A stretch of DNA of 64,000 nucleotides from UBA4742 sp037138595 (GCA_037138595.1 JBAXIB010000005.1:1-64000), one strand, 5' to 3'; shown: positions 44,426 through 54,226, counted from the first letter of the stretch. Notes: a model not told the origin generated them from the sequence alone. A program made the numbers and translations.

Positions 44426-45235
44426 TCAGGTGCCAGTGAAATTGGCGGGTCGCTTTTCAAGAAATGCCTTTGGGCCCTCACGCGCATCGTTGCTTGCCAT
44501 GACGCCCATTCCAATTTCCATTTCTTTTGCAAACGCCTCGGCCTCGGGAAGCGCGTCGGCAGCCAAAGCCGCAGCTTTGATTCCTTGAACCGCGAGTGGT
44601 CCATTGGCTGCCAGACGTTCAGCCAGTTCGCGAGCCTTCACCAAGGCTTGTCCCTTTGGCACTACGTGTCCGACCAAGCCAAGACGTTCCGCTTCGACAC
44701 CATCGATTGGTTCGCCAAGCAACATGATTTCCATGGCTTTGGTCCAAGGAATTTGCCGGGTAAGACGCACTGCCGTTCCTCCCATGGGGAACAACCCGCG
44801 TTGCACTTCGGTCAAACCGATCTTGGCCGATTCGGCTGCCACCCGAATGTCGGTTGCCTGCAAAATTTCAAGGCCGCCGGCGTAGCAATATCCTTCAACT
44901 GCCGCCACCAAAGGTTTGCGAGTCCTGTATTCCTTCAAGAAACCTTTGAAGATAAGCGAGAAGTCAATTCGGATACGTTCCTCAAACTCATCTTGCGCGG
45001 GCTTTCCCGACATCATCGCTCCGACCAACCGATCAAGATCCGCGCCGGCCGAAAAATCGTCGCCAGCGCCAGTCAAGATCGCGACTCGAATGTCGTCGTC
45101 ACCGTCGATCATGTCCCATGCGTCGCAAAGTCGACACAACATTTCGGCGTTAAATGCATTGCGTTTTTCAGGCCGGTTCAGCGTGACAGTCACGATGTGT
45201 CCGTCACGTTCGATCAGCACTGCAGGTTCACTCAC
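44426..45235 (-). CDS. Enoyl-CoA hydratase/isomerase (crotonase) family protein
   Basis: A 269-residue crotonase-fold enzyme. The oxyanion-hole segments DDFSAGADLDRL (about 68-79) and EGYCYAGGLEIL (about 115-126) and the LGLVGHVVP helix are typical. It probably acts on an acyl-CoA thioester, but the exact reaction cannot be chosen because the catalytic acids vary. It is oriented against the Tad genes on both sides, between tadZ and tadA, with no partner gene of lipid metabolism nearby. Confidence 0.9.
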   Translation of the reverse strand: MSEPAVLIERDGHIVTVTLNRPEKRNAFNAEMLCRLCDAWDMIDGDDDIRVAILTGAGDDFSAGADLDRLVGAMMSGKPAQDEFEERIRIDFSLIFKGFLKEYRTRKPLVAAVEGYCYAGGLEILQATDIRVAAESAKIGLTEVQRGLFPMGGTAVRLTRQIPWTKAMEIMLLGEPIDGVEAERLGLVGHVVPKGQALVKARELAERLAANGPLAVQGIKAAALAADALPEAEAFAKEMEIGMGVMASNDAREGPKAFLEKRPANFTGT

Positions 45236-45345
45236 GGCACTTCTCCACGGGGTCGAGACATCGGCTGCATCCGCCGAGTCATTCGAACCCTAGCGATCGA
45301 GTCCAACGCTCGTCAGGTCTGGGCCTACCGAGGAGCAGTCGCCCG

Positions 45346-46674
45346 ATGAATGCGATCGATCCACAGACCGACGATGAACTCAATCCGCTCGTCGAAATCG
45401 AGCGGAGGGTCCAGCGCCGCGCCAAGGATCGTTCATTAGACATGGAGTCCTCCGATGCCGAGGCAAGTCTTCGTAGCCTCATCGCCGACGAGATCACGCA
45501 TTGGGCCGATGACTTTCGACGCGGGATTCGACCATTCGACCTCGCAACTCCCGACGAACTTGCCGAACGCGCATTCAACGACTTGGTCCGGTATGGGCCG
45601 CTCACCACGCTTCTCGACGATAACGACGTCTGGGAAATCATGATCAACGCGCCCACTGCCATCTTCGTCAAACGGCACTCTGGACCATCGGGCTATCACG
45701 ACGAGATTTTCCACGACGGCGATCACCTGACGCGCACGTTGACCAAACTCCTTGACGACGCATCGACAAGCCACCGCAAGCTCGACCCTGCCGAAGGATT
45801 GCAGGACGCGCAGCTCGATGACGGTTCGCGATTACACATCGTGCACGCCGATGTAAGTCGCGGTGGATATCCAATGGTCAACATCCGCCGGTTCACCGGG
45901 GTGAGCTTCCGATCGCTCGACCAATTAGTCGAACGCGACACGCTCAGCCATCAAGTCGCACGATTTCTTTCAGCATGCGTTCGCGCCAACATGTCAATCG
46001 TATTCGCCGGTGCTCCCGGCTCTGGCAAGACCACCTTGATGTCGTGTTGCGCCGCTGAGCTTGATCCATCAAAGCGCGTCGTCATCGCCGAGGAAGTATT
46101 TGAGGCCGATGTTCCGCTCGCGAACGTGGCAAGTATGCAGACCCGTTCGGCTCGGTCGGACCGTCCGCCGATTGACCTGCGTCGGCTGGTCTCAGGTTTT
46201 TTGCGGATGGCCCCCGATGTGGCAATTGTCGGTGAGGTCCGCGACCGAGAAGCGCTCCCGCTCCTACTTACGTTGTCTTCTGGAGTGAAAGGCTTTACCA
46301 CCATTCATGCTGGCTCAGCCCGCCAAGCGTTGACTCGGCTCCGATTTATCTGCCAACTAGCGGATACCGCTAACGACGTGCCGCTTTCGGCGCTGAACAG
46401 TTTGGTGAGCGAGGCAATCGACCTTGTGGTGTTCTGCCGCCGAGGCCTCGACGGGCCGCAAGTAACCGAGATCATCGCAGTTGAAGATCTCACTGCAGGT
46501 CCCGAATCGACTCAGTTTACGGTGACCGAGTTGTTCTCGAGACGGCACGCCCACGATCAACTCGCGTGGAGCGGCAACCTACCAATTCGCGCCACTCGCT
46601 CGTTCGATGAGGTCGGGATTGACTTGCAGACGACGCTCGACGACGACAGCCGAGCCCATTGGGAGTCGTTTTGA
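45346..46674 (+). CDS. tadA: TadA/CpaF-type pilus assembly ATPase
   Basis: A 442-residue secretion ATPase of the CpaF branch. The N-terminal domain (about 1-200) includes YGPLTTLLDDNDVWEIMIN, and the motor domain has Walker A GAPGSGKT at 222-229, the Asp box around VAIVGEVRDREALPLL, and the His box in GFTTIHAGSARQAL. It should power assembly of a Tad/Flp pilus. It starts with ATG after a 110-nt gap from the antisense crotonase gene, and its stop overlaps the tadB start. Confidence 0.95.
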   Translation: MNAIDPQTDDELNPLVEIERRVQRRAKDRSLDMESSDAEASLRSLIADEITHWADDFRRGIRPFDLATPDELAERAFNDLVRYGPLTTLLDDNDVWEIMINAPTAIFVKRHSGPSGYHDEIFHDGDHLTRTLTKLLDDASTSHRKLDPAEGLQDAQLDDGSRLHIVHADVSRGGYPMVNIRRFTGVSFRSLDQLVERDTLSHQVARFLSACVRANMSIVFAGAPGSGKTTLMSCCAAELDPSKRVVIAEEVFEADVPLANVASMQTRSARSDRPPIDLRRLVSGFLRMAPDVAIVGEVRDREALPLLLTLSSGVKGFTTIHAGSARQALTRLRFICQLADTANDVPLSALNSLVSEAIDLVVFCRRGLDGPQVTEIIAVEDLTAGPESTQFTVTELFSRRHAHDQLAWSGNLPIRATRSFDEVGIDLQTTLDDDSRAHWESF

Positions 46675-47564
46675 AAGCGTTGATCTTCGCCGTCATCGCC
46701 GGATACGGCGTCCACCTCATCTACACGTCGCAAGTCGCGGGATGGCGAGGTTTCGGACCTGGCCCGCGCAACGCCAATGCTGGCGTCGTCATGCCCCAGG
46801 CGAGCCAGCGGGTTCGTGAGTGGCTCACCCAAGCGGGACTCGGCGAGGTCGGTGGCATTGAATTTGGCACAGTCATCGGCACGCTGTTTGTTGCGGGTGC
46901 TGCCGCTGGTGCGCTCTTTTTCGGCGCGGCACTGCCCGCACTCGTGCTCGGATCATTCGCCGCATCCATGCCGATCGCCACCTACCGAAAGCGCCGCGTG
47001 AGCAGGGTCGAGCGAGCCCGGGATTCCTGGCCGCGGTTGATCGATGAAATCCGAACGCTCACCGCGGGTGCCGGTCGATCGGTTCCCCAGGCGTTGTTCG
47101 AAGTCGGACTCAATGGCCCCGCCGAACTTCGGCCTGCCTTTGAGGCGGCACATCGCGAATGGCTCCTCTCCACCGACTTCAGTCGCACGCTCGATGTACT
47201 CAAACGGCGACTCGCCGATCCCACCGCCGACTCCGCGTGTGAGACATTGCTCATTGCCCAAGAACTCGGCGGAACTGACCTTGACCGCCGGCTCGACGCC
47301 TTAGCCGAGGACCGACGACTCGACCTTCAAGGCCGCAAAGATGCTCGGGCGAAACAGGCCGGCGTCAAGTTCGCTCGCCGGTTCGTACTGATCGTGCCGC
47401 TCGGAATGGCCGTCGTTGGACTATCGATCGGAAATGGTCGCGCCGCGTATCAAACCCCACTCGGTCAGGTCGTTGTGGTAATTGCCTTGGCGCTTGTTGC
47501 CGCATGCTGGCTGTGGTCGGGCCGCATCATGCGACTGCCCGACGAACAACGAGTATTTCCATGA
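46671..47564 (+). CDS. tadB: TadB-like pilus assembly membrane protein
   Basis: A 297-residue inner-membrane platform protein with N-terminal membrane helices, a cytoplasmic GspF/T2SF-type domain (RLIDEIRTLTAGAGRSVPQAL and ETLLIAQELGGTDLDRRLDAL) and two C-terminal helices. It probably starts at TTG 46671, which overlaps the tadA stop and has GGGAG upstream. Together with TadC it forms the membrane platform for TadA. Confidence 0.88.
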   Translation: MKALIFAVIAGYGVHLIYTSQVAGWRGFGPGPRNANAGVVMPQASQRVREWLTQAGLGEVGGIEFGTVIGTLFVAGAAAGALFFGAALPALVLGSFAASMPIATYRKRRVSRVERARDSWPRLIDEIRTLTAGAGRSVPQALFEVGLNGPAELRPAFEAAHREWLLSTDFSRTLDVLKRRLADPTADSACETLLIAQELGGTDLDRRLDALAEDRRLDLQGRKDARAKQAGVKFARRFVLIVPLGMAVVGLSIGNGRAAYQTPLGQVVVVIALALVAACWLWSGRIMRLPDEQRVFP

Positions 47565-48469
47565 TTCGACTCTTAACCTTGGCCGTACTCGCCGGGTGGG
47601 CCGGATGCACGTTGTTGTTCTCCGAAATCCCGTGGTTCCGTCGACCACGTCTCGTCGACCGCATCAGCACCTATACCCCTGGGGCAAGTCACCGATCGGG
47701 AACGAACCGACTGTGGTCAGTGATGTCGTTTCGGGAAGTTCTCAATCCGCTCGCTCAATCACTTGGCGCAACCCTGAGCCGACTATTCGGCGTGAGTGAA
47801 GAGCTCGGCGTTCGCCTCGCACGATCCCACGCTTCGCTCAGCGTCGCCGCGTTTCGGACCCGCCAGCTCGGCGCAAGTATCGCCGCGCTTGGAATTAGCG
47901 CCGCATTGCTGCTCGTGATCCAGCCGACACCGATTATCAGCTTGTTATTCCTTATAGGCGCTCCATTACTGATCTTTTTGCTCATCGAACAACGTGCTGC
48001 CCGTGAGTCGACTCGATGGCAACGCCGCATCTTTCTCGAATTACCAGTAGTGAGCGAACAACTCGCGATGTTGATCGGCGCCGGCTATTCCGTGGGATCT
48101 GCACTAAACCGACTTTCTCGACGCGGCTCGGGAGCTTGTGCCACTGACCTCGCTCAAGTATGTGGGCGGATGCGACAAGGCCTGTCGGACATTGACGCCA
48201 TGAGGGAATGGGCCGAGCTAGCCGATGTCGATGCGCTCTCCCGGCTCGTCACGATTCTCGCGATGAATCGTGACGCAAGCGACCTTGCAACGCTGATATC
48301 CGAGGAAGCCCGAACCATCCGTCGCGATACCCAACGCGAGCTCATCGAAACGATTGAACGACGCGGACAACAAGTGTGGATCCCCGTCACCGCCGCCACG
48401 CTGATTCCTGGAGTGCTGTTTATGGTCGTGCCGTTTATCGAAGCCATGCGGCTTTTTACAACCGGGTAA
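47561..48469 (+). CDS. tadC: TadC-like pilus assembly membrane protein
   Basis: A 302-residue paralogue of TadB, with N-terminal membrane segments, a T2SF domain (VVSEQLAMLIGAGYSVGSALNRLSRRG in two pieces) and a final membrane helix. The ATG overlaps the tadB stop (ATGA). It completes the TadABC motor and platform module. Confidence 0.88.
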   Translation: MIRLLTLAVLAGWAGCTLLFSEIPWFRRPRLVDRISTYTPGASHRSGTNRLWSVMSFREVLNPLAQSLGATLSRLFGVSEELGVRLARSHASLSVAAFRTRQLGASIAALGISAALLLVIQPTPIISLLFLIGAPLLIFLLIEQRAARESTRWQRRIFLELPVVSEQLAMLIGAGYSVGSALNRLSRRGSGACATDLAQVCGRMRQGLSDIDAMREWAELADVDALSRLVTILAMNRDASDLATLISEEARTIRRDTQRELIETIERRGQQVWIPVTAATLIPGVLFMVVPFIEAMRLFTTG

Positions 48470-48558
48470 TACACGCCCTGGATTCGATCAATGCACTCAC
48501 TGTTCCAACCCAAGCAAACCAAACCCGAAACCAACCCAAACCCAAGAAAGGCCAAACA

Positions 48559-48783
48559 ATGAGAACTACGTGCATCTGGACATCGGCATTGCTACGAACC
48601 GCAGTGCATTCTCGCCGCCAAATTGTTGGACGCAACGATCGAGGAGAAGGCGTCATTAGTACCGCTATCGCCGTGCTCATAATGGCGTTTCTCGGCGCAG
48701 CGATGTGGGTTGGATTCCAAGCGATGTGGCAGTCGACTTCCCAAACAACCTCACACAAAGTTGAACAGATCGGCAATGGCTGA
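48559..48783 (+). CDS. Small Flp-pilin-like protein
   Basis: A 74-residue protein with a basic N terminus and one hydrophobic helix (EGVISTAIAVLIMAFLGAAMW) preceded by R-G-E-G, resembling the Gly-Glu-containing processing site and helix of Flp pilins. Its position directly after tadC supports a role as the major pilin or a pseudopilin. No prepilin peptidase is encoded in the window. Its stop lies 8 nt inside the next gene. Confidence 0.65.
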   Translation: MRTTCIWTSALLRTAVHSRRQIVGRNDRGEGVISTAIAVLIMAFLGAAMWVGFQAMWQSTSQTTSHKVEQIGNG

Positions 48784-49204
48784 TCCACCGCAATCCCAAC
48801 CACGCTCCGACCGTGGTGCCGGGCTTTTCGGAGTCATCGCCGGTGTGACCGTGTTCTTGGCGTTCCTCTTGATGGCGGTGCAGTTGTTGGTGAACTTGTA
48901 CGCAGTTTCGGCGGTAACTAGCGCTGCGTTCGACGGAGCTCACATCGTTGCTGGCCATCGCTTTGCCGATCGCGATTTTAGTTCGATGCAACGCGCACAA
49001 ACCGAAGCCGAAGCAAAAGTACGCGCTGAATTGGGTCAATTCGCTAGTCAAGTGACCTTTGACTGGAGTCAATCGACCGACCAGGCTGTCGCTCTCCGGG
49101 TCCGAGGCCGAACGCCGCGATTCCTGTTACCCGGACTCGGTGCAAACCTTGGATTTGATCGCATCGACCGAACTGCACACGTACGACGAGAAGACCTGCG
49201 ATGA
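48776..49204 (+). CDS. TadE-like minor pseudopilin
   Basis: A 142-residue protein with a short N-terminal cytoplasmic part, one membrane helix (about 18-45: GVTVFLAFLLMAVQLLVNLYA) and an outer domain of about 95 residues. The D-R-G-A-G start of the helix and the position in the cluster match the TadE group of minor pseudopilins. It overlaps the pilin-like gene by 8 nt and the following gene by 4 nt. Confidence 0.7.
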   Translation: MADPPQSQPRSDRGAGLFGVIAGVTVFLAFLLMAVQLLVNLYAVSAVTSAAFDGAHIVAGHRFADRDFSSMQRAQTEAEAKVRAELGQFASQVTFDWSQSTDQAVALRVRGRTPRFLLPGLGANLGFDRIDRTAHVRREDLR

Positions 49205-49674
49205 GTGCCCTAGGTTTTCGACGATGCCGTTGGCGCGACGAATCCGGTCAGGTCGCGAGTATTGAAGTACTGCCATTCGCATTGTTACTTTTCGTCGTCG
49301 GCGCGTTACTCATAACCAATGCATGGGCTGTTGTCGACGCAAAAATTGCTGTTGATGCCGCTGCCCACGAGGCGGTCAGAGCCTACGTAGAAGCGCCCAA
49401 TGACGTCAGCGCAAGAATCGCCGCTGTTCAAGCTGCAGCAGCCACAATCGTTGGGCACGGCCGACGCGTCGACAAACTCGCCGTGCGCGTCACCCACGAA
49501 GGCGGTCAACCATTCGAGCGCTGCGTGCGGGTAACTGGCGAGACTTCCTATCCAATCCCGGCGTTGCAACTTCCATGGATCGGCGGGTTCAGCCATGCAT
49601 TTGACGTGCGCTCCCATTACAGCGAACGCATTGATCCATTTCGATCCGGGTTGTCTGGTTCCGGCACGTGCTGA
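49201..49674 (+). CDS. TadE-family pseudopilin
   Basis: A 157-residue protein with the classic TadE pattern: DESGQVASIEVLPFALLLF, a helix that begins with a conserved Glu, followed by an extracytoplasmic part with Asp/Ala-rich helix and strands. TadE proteins aid pilus assembly. Its ATG overlaps the previous stop (ATGA), and the next gene begins 7 nt after its end. Confidence 0.8.
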   Translation: MSALGFRRCRWRDESGQVASIEVLPFALLLFVVGALLITNAWAVVDAKIAVDAAAHEAVRAYVEAPNDVSARIAAVQAAAATIVGHGRRVDKLAVRVTHEGGQPFERCVRVTGETSYPIPALQLPWIGGFSHAFDVRSHYSERIDPFRSGLSGSGTC

Positions 49675-49681
49675 TCCGGCG

Positions 49682-50137
49682 ATGACGAGCCCAAGCGTGC
49701 CGCCAACGCGACATGTTCGACACAGCGTATTGATGCTGATGCCTGCCGCAGTCCTGATCGTGTTGTTACTTGGTGCGATCGCCGTCGACCTCACCGTTGT
49801 CCATCTGCGTCAACGAGCGGCGATCAATGCCGTATCGAGCGCGGCAAACGACGCCGTCACTTTTGGACTCGACGAGGGCGCACTTCGGCGCGGCGTTGGT
49901 TACCAACTCGACTCGGATCGAGTGTCGAGAGCGGTGGTGCAATCGCTCGAATCGCAAGGGTTTGTGCGCGACCTTGTTGGCCCGCCCGAAGTGATTGAAT
50001 CCGAACCGGGACGAATTACTGTCGTAGTGCATGTTCGGGTCAGCTACGTCTTCGCCAAATCGCTGCCCCATGGGCCGCAAGGAACCCAGGTCACGGCGAG
50101 GGCAACGGCGTCGGTCGAGCAGCGGTCGGGCAAGTAA
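49682..50137 (+). CDS. TadG-like pilus-associated protein
   Basis: A 151-residue protein with one N-terminal membrane helix (about 14-41: SVLMLMPAAVLIVLLLGAIAVD) followed by QRAAINAVSSAANDAVTFGLD, the pattern of the Tad-like (TadG) N-terminal region. The outer domain is short and lacks the VWA domain of full-length TadG. It ends the pilus cluster. Confidence 0.7.
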   Translation: MTSPSVPPTRHVRHSVLMLMPAAVLIVLLLGAIAVDLTVVHLRQRAAINAVSSAANDAVTFGLDEGALRRGVGYQLDSDRVSRAVVQSLESQGFVRDLVGPPEVIESEPGRITVVVHVRVSYVFAKSLPHGPQGTQVTARATASVEQRSGK

Positions 50138-50269
50138 TTGTGCCACCTCTGACCATCGGCCAAGTTTCGGTTCGCGCATCGACTCCCGGCACCGTTAGCC
50201 TCGGGGTAAACCACCCGCCAGACGCGCCAGCCATTTCGGCGCTCGCAGTGACAGTCAGGTCCATCTCGC

Positions 50270-51607
50270 GTGTCAAGCCCCGCTGACGACAAAGCCGACG
50301 ACAAACTCATCGACGAGTTTCCGGCCGATACTCACATCAGTCTCGAAGATGCCGAAGACGCGTTCCTTGAAGGCGACCGCACCTTCGTCGCTGGGACGGC
50401 CCGTGCCGCCTTTGCTTATCCGACCTTCAGGCGAGTCTTTCTCGGAGCATTGCTTTCAAACATCGGAAGCTGGATGCAAAACGTCGTGCTCGGCGCGTTT
50501 GCATTCAAGATCACCGGGTCGCCAGTTTTTGTCAGCTTGTTGGGTTTCGCTCAGCTCATTCCCCTGCTGTTGCTATCAATTGTCGGCGGCACGCTCGCCG
50601 ACATATTCGATCGGCGAAAACTACTCATCTTGGTCAGCATCGAACAAACACTGTTTGCTCTTGGCATCGCGTGGATCGCGCACTCGGCTCAGCCATCAAA
50701 AGTCTGGCTGTTCCTATGCACCTTGGCTATCGGCATCGGCCAGGCGATTTATGCTCCCACTTACAGTTCGCTGCTCCCGCAACTCGTGGACCGTAAGGAT
50801 CTCGCCGGGGCAGTTTCATTGAACTCGGTCAACATGAATTTGTCGCGAGTCATCGGGCCGGCGATCGGCGGAGTCGTCTATGTCGTGTTCGGCATTTCCT
50901 GGGTATTTGTCGGAAACGCATTCAGCTATTTGTTCATTATCGGAGCGCTACTGACTGTGTCGCTTCCGCACGTCCACGTCGACCACACCGCGCCGTCAGG
51001 TCTCCGTCGGCTACTCGGCGGTTTCGTCGCTGCCAAGGAGGACCACGTCATCGGGCGATGCCTGACGACCATGACACTCTTTTCGCTGTTTTGCCTGTGC
51101 TTCATCACCCAAATGCCGACGTTGGCACACAACAACTTGGGCATCGATCCCAAAAGCAGCCAATACGGACTGCTTTATGCCTGTTTCGGACTCGGTGCAG
51201 TAATCGGTTCACTTTCAATTGGAACGTTCCTGTCTGGCCGATCGCTCGAACGCGTCACCCAAGTTGGGCTGGGCGGATTCTCGCTCGCAATTATCGTCTT
51301 CTCGCTCGCCCGATCACCGATCATGGGCTATCCCGCGGCGCTCGTTGTCGGGTTCTTCTACTTCGCGACGGTCACCTCGCTGGCAACCGTGCTGCAAATG
51401 CGACTCAACGACCAAGTTCGCGGCCGAGTCATGGCACTTTGGGTAATGGCTTTTGGCGGAACCGTCGCCATCGGCGCGCTTCTCAGCGGTCCAATCGTGC
51501 GAGCGACGTCAATCACCACACTCATGCTTGGCGGCGCCACGGTCGCCATCTTGCTCATCCCCTTTGCCGACCTGCATGAACGGAAACAGCGTTCACCTGC
51601 AACTTAA
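50270..51607 (+). CDS. MFS transporter (EntS/MFS_3-like exporter)
   Basis: A 445-residue transporter with an acidic N-terminal tail, 12 membrane helices and the MFS motif A-like GGTLADIFDRRK between helices 2 and 3. FRRVFLGALLSNIGSWMQNVVLG at helix 1 is typical of the MFS_3 group, which includes siderophore and drug exporters. The substrate is unknown. It starts with GTG. Its end overlaps the convergent murF by 4 nt. Confidence 0.9.
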   Translation: MSSPADDKADDKLIDEFPADTHISLEDAEDAFLEGDRTFVAGTARAAFAYPTFRRVFLGALLSNIGSWMQNVVLGAFAFKITGSPVFVSLLGFAQLIPLLLLSIVGGTLADIFDRRKLLILVSIEQTLFALGIAWIAHSAQPSKVWLFLCTLAIGIGQAIYAPTYSSLLPQLVDRKDLAGAVSLNSVNMNLSRVIGPAIGGVVYVVFGISWVFVGNAFSYLFIIGALLTVSLPHVHVDHTAPSGLRRLLGGFVAAKEDHVIGRCLTTMTLFSLFCLCFITQMPTLAHNNLGIDPKSSQYGLLYACFGLGAVIGSLSIGTFLSGRSLERVTQVGLGGFSLAIIVFSLARSPIMGYPAALVVGFFYFATVTSLATVLQMRLNDQVRGRVMALWVMAFGGTVAIGALLSGPIVRATSITTLMLGGATVAILLIPFADLHERKQRSPAT

Positions 51608-53013
51608 GTGGCGATAAGTAACGAAGCGGCAACCACTTCGAGTGCCGCGACGCGACTGCCTTTCACCAAAATCGCTTGGCCCACGCCAGGCGCTCCAGTC
51701 GCACACAGAAGCTCAACCGCAGCGGTTCGATCGGCAACGTGTTCCACAGTCGGACCGTAATTGGGTGCGTCAATCGCAATAACGCGTATGTCCAATTCGT
51801 TGGCCAGGTCAGCAATCGACTGATGGGCTTCGATGCCGCCGTCTCCCAACTCCGCCATCACGCCTAGCACCGCAACATGTGAGGGCACGTCCAACGCCTT
51901 CAATGCTCGCAGCGCGGCCGCCATTGATGCCGGACCAGCGTTGTACGAATCGTTCAAAATCAACGCGCCACCGACGGAGGTTTGCAGGTCCATGCGCCAC
52001 GGAGACATCACCGACCCGGCAAGACCAGTAGCCACACCTTCCAACGTCACGCCGAGCGCGAGTGCCGCTCCCGCAGCAGCAAGTGCGTTACCAACATTGT
52101 GCCGACCGCGCACCCCGAGACGAACATCAGACTCACCCCACGGCGTATGAAGGTGAAAGGACGGATGCAATTGATCGTCGATCGTGACTGCCGATGCCCA
52201 GAGATCAGGGGTCGGTGCGCCAATGAACGCCGGCGAACCGGCGGCGCTCCACCACATCACGCTGGCGTTCGTGCGATCAGCCATCGCCGCGACCAAAGGA
52301 TCATCAGCATTCAGAAAAGCGGTTCCAGTCGCGGGCAACGCTTCAACAAGTTCGGCTTTCGCGGCGGCAACTTCAGACATCGAACCGAACATCTCGGTAT
52401 GCACCATTTCGATGGCGGTGACAATCCCAATAGTTGGCTGCGCAATGTCACAAAGCAACGCGATATGACCTCGGCCTTTCGCTGCCATTTCAACTACCGA
52501 CACGACCGTGCGGTCTGGAGCGTTGATCAACGTCAGTGGCACACCGAGTTCATTATTGAACGATCGAAGACTTGCCGCGGTGGCAAAGGTCGTCGCCAGC
52601 GATGCCGCCAACTGGTCTTTCGTCGTCGTCTTACCCACTGAACCGGTGATCCCCGCGACACCAACAAAGCCCGGGGCATGGGCCAAACGATCCGCCGCGG
52701 CGCGACCAAGCGCCATCAATGCACCAGCGGTGTCGTCAACCATGATCGCCGCCACGCCTGCATTCATGGCGGCCTGCGCCAATTCAGGCGTCTCGGCCAG
52801 ACTCCGTTGAGTCAGAAATGCCGATGCACCGCGTTCCAAGGCGAGCTCAATGAAGTCATGGCCATCGCGCACATCGACGATGGGGACGAACAACGACCCG
52901 TCGACGAGGTCCCGGCTGTCGATCGACGCACCATCGACCGACACGTCAGGCCCGATGAGCTCGCCGCCGGTGGCAACGGCAATCTCGTGTGCCCACATCC
53001 TCATCGGCGACAC
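51604..53013 (-). CDS. murF: UDP-N-acetylmuramoyl-tripeptide--D-alanyl-D-alanine ligase
   Basis: A 469-residue Mur ligase. The central ATP-binding domain starts with GITGSVGKTTTKD (about 121-133), followed by the FNNELGVPLTL segment typical of MurF and the C-terminal domain with NDSYNAGPASMAAAL. It adds the D-Ala-D-Ala dipeptide to the UDP-muramyl tripeptide, the last cytoplasmic step before lipid I. It is divergent from ddl, whose product makes that dipeptide, so the shared intergenic region may co-regulate them. Confidence 0.96.
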   Translation of the reverse strand: MSPMRMWAHEIAVATGGELIGPDVSVDGASIDSRDLVDGSLFVPIVDVRDGHDFIELALERGASAFLTQRSLAETPELAQAAMNAGVAAIMVDDTAGALMALGRAAADRLAHAPGFVGVAGITGSVGKTTTKDQLAASLATTFATAASLRSFNNELGVPLTLINAPDRTVVSVVEMAAKGRGHIALLCDIAQPTIGIVTAIEMVHTEMFGSMSEVAAAKAELVEALPATGTAFLNADDPLVAAMADRTNASVMWWSAAGSPAFIGAPTPDLWASAVTIDDQLHPSFHLHTPWGESDVRLGVRGRHNVGNALAAAGAALALGVTLEGVATGLAGSVMSPWRMDLQTSVGGALILNDSYNAGPASMAAALRALKALDVPSHVAVLGVMAELGDGGIEAHQSIADLANELDIRVIAIDAPNYGPTVEHVADRTAAVELLCATGAPGVGQAILVKGSRVAALEVVAASLLIAT

Positions 53014-53104
53014 GCTAGCCAGGTGCAGTACCCACCGTGATCACAGCAGGTCCGAACCCAATGTGTCCACGACCGTTGTTGCCGTGAGCGCTAGATTGCG
53101 GCCG

Positions 53105-54226
53105 ATGAGCAGCCAACCTGAGTCGAATGCACCTCAGGTCACCGAGGCAATCGACCTGCACAATCGCACTCGCCTTGTCGCCTTGTTTGGCGGCCAGTCA
53201 GCCGAGCACGAAATCTCGCTGATCACTGCCCGCAATGTCCTTTCACACGTCGATACGGCGCGCTTTGAGATCATTCCAGTGGCAGTAACCGTCGACGGCC
53301 AATGGGTGATCGCCACTGATGCGGCGAAACTCCTTGCCGGTAATCGAGACGACCTTCCCCGAGCGCTGCCAACGACTGGGACGCCAACCGATCCATGGCA
53401 AGTTGTGAAATCGGCAGGTGATCAGGCGGTGGTTGTCCTTCCACTTATGCACGGGCCTTTCGGCGAGGACGGCACCGTACAAGGCCTTCTCGAAATGGCC
53501 GGAGTCGCGTACGTCGGGTGCGGTGTCCTCGCATCAGCATTGGCAATGGACAAAAGCAAAGCGAAAGCCGTTTTCGACGCCGCTGGTATCCCGCAAGCCA
53601 AATTCAAATCGTTCCATGAGCAGCAACTCGACGACGGGGCGATCGATGACCTCGAAGCGCAATTCGGGTACCCGATGTTCGTGAAGCCGGCAAACCTCGG
53701 TTCGTCGGTGGGCGTATCCAAAGCCCACAATCGCGACGCGCTCATTCAGGCATGTGCGCTCGCAAGTCACTACGACGAATATGTCGTAGTCGAAGAATCG
53801 ATCAACGGGCGCGAACTCGAATGTTCGGTGCTCGGTAACCTCGATCCAACTGCATCGCTGCCGTGCGAAATCCGGCCCGCCGCCGAGGTCTATGACTACG
53901 ACGACAAATACGGCACCGCCGGAGCCGAACAAATAATTCCAGCTGAGTTACCGGCCGACGTCACCGAAGCATTACAAGCCATGGCGATTGAGGCCTATAA
54001 GGCACTCGGATGCGAGGGGATGGCACGCGTCGATTTCTTCTACGACGAGCAAGGTCGCGGACTTATGGTCAACGAGGTCAACACCATTCCGGGATTTACA
54101 CCGAACTCGATGTATCAACCAATGTGGGCCGCGAGCGGCCTGTCCTACCCCGATCTCGTCAACGAGCTGATCAGACTGGCAATTGAACGATTCAATCGAC
54201 GGGTGTCGAAACGTCGAACCGAATGA
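53105..54226 (+). CDS. ddl: D-alanine--D-alanine ligase
   Basis: A 373-residue ATP-grasp ligase. The N-terminal ALFGGQSAEHEISLITA loop, the HGPFGEDGTVQG segment, the omega-loop pattern EVYDYDDKYG with K-Y (typical of D-Ala rather than D-lactate acceptors) and the metal-binding FNEVN-type MVNEVNTIPGF are all present. It makes D-Ala-D-Ala for MurF. The ATG at 53105 is preferred; upstream codons are open but overlap the divergent murF. Confidence 0.96.
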   Translation: MSSQPESNAPQVTEAIDLHNRTRLVALFGGQSAEHEISLITARNVLSHVDTARFEIIPVAVTVDGQWVIATDAAKLLAGNRDDLPRALPTTGTPTDPWQVVKSAGDQAVVVLPLMHGPFGEDGTVQGLLEMAGVAYVGCGVLASALAMDKSKAKAVFDAAGIPQAKFKSFHEQQLDDGAIDDLEAQFGYPMFVKPANLGSSVGVSKAHNRDALIQACALASHYDEYVVVEESINGRELECSVLGNLDPTASLPCEIRPAAEVYDYDDKYGTAGAEQIIPAELPADVTEALQAMAIEAYKALGCEGMARVDFFYDEQGRGLMVNEVNTIPGFTPNSMYQPMWAASGLSYPDLVNELIRLAIERFNRRVSKRRTE

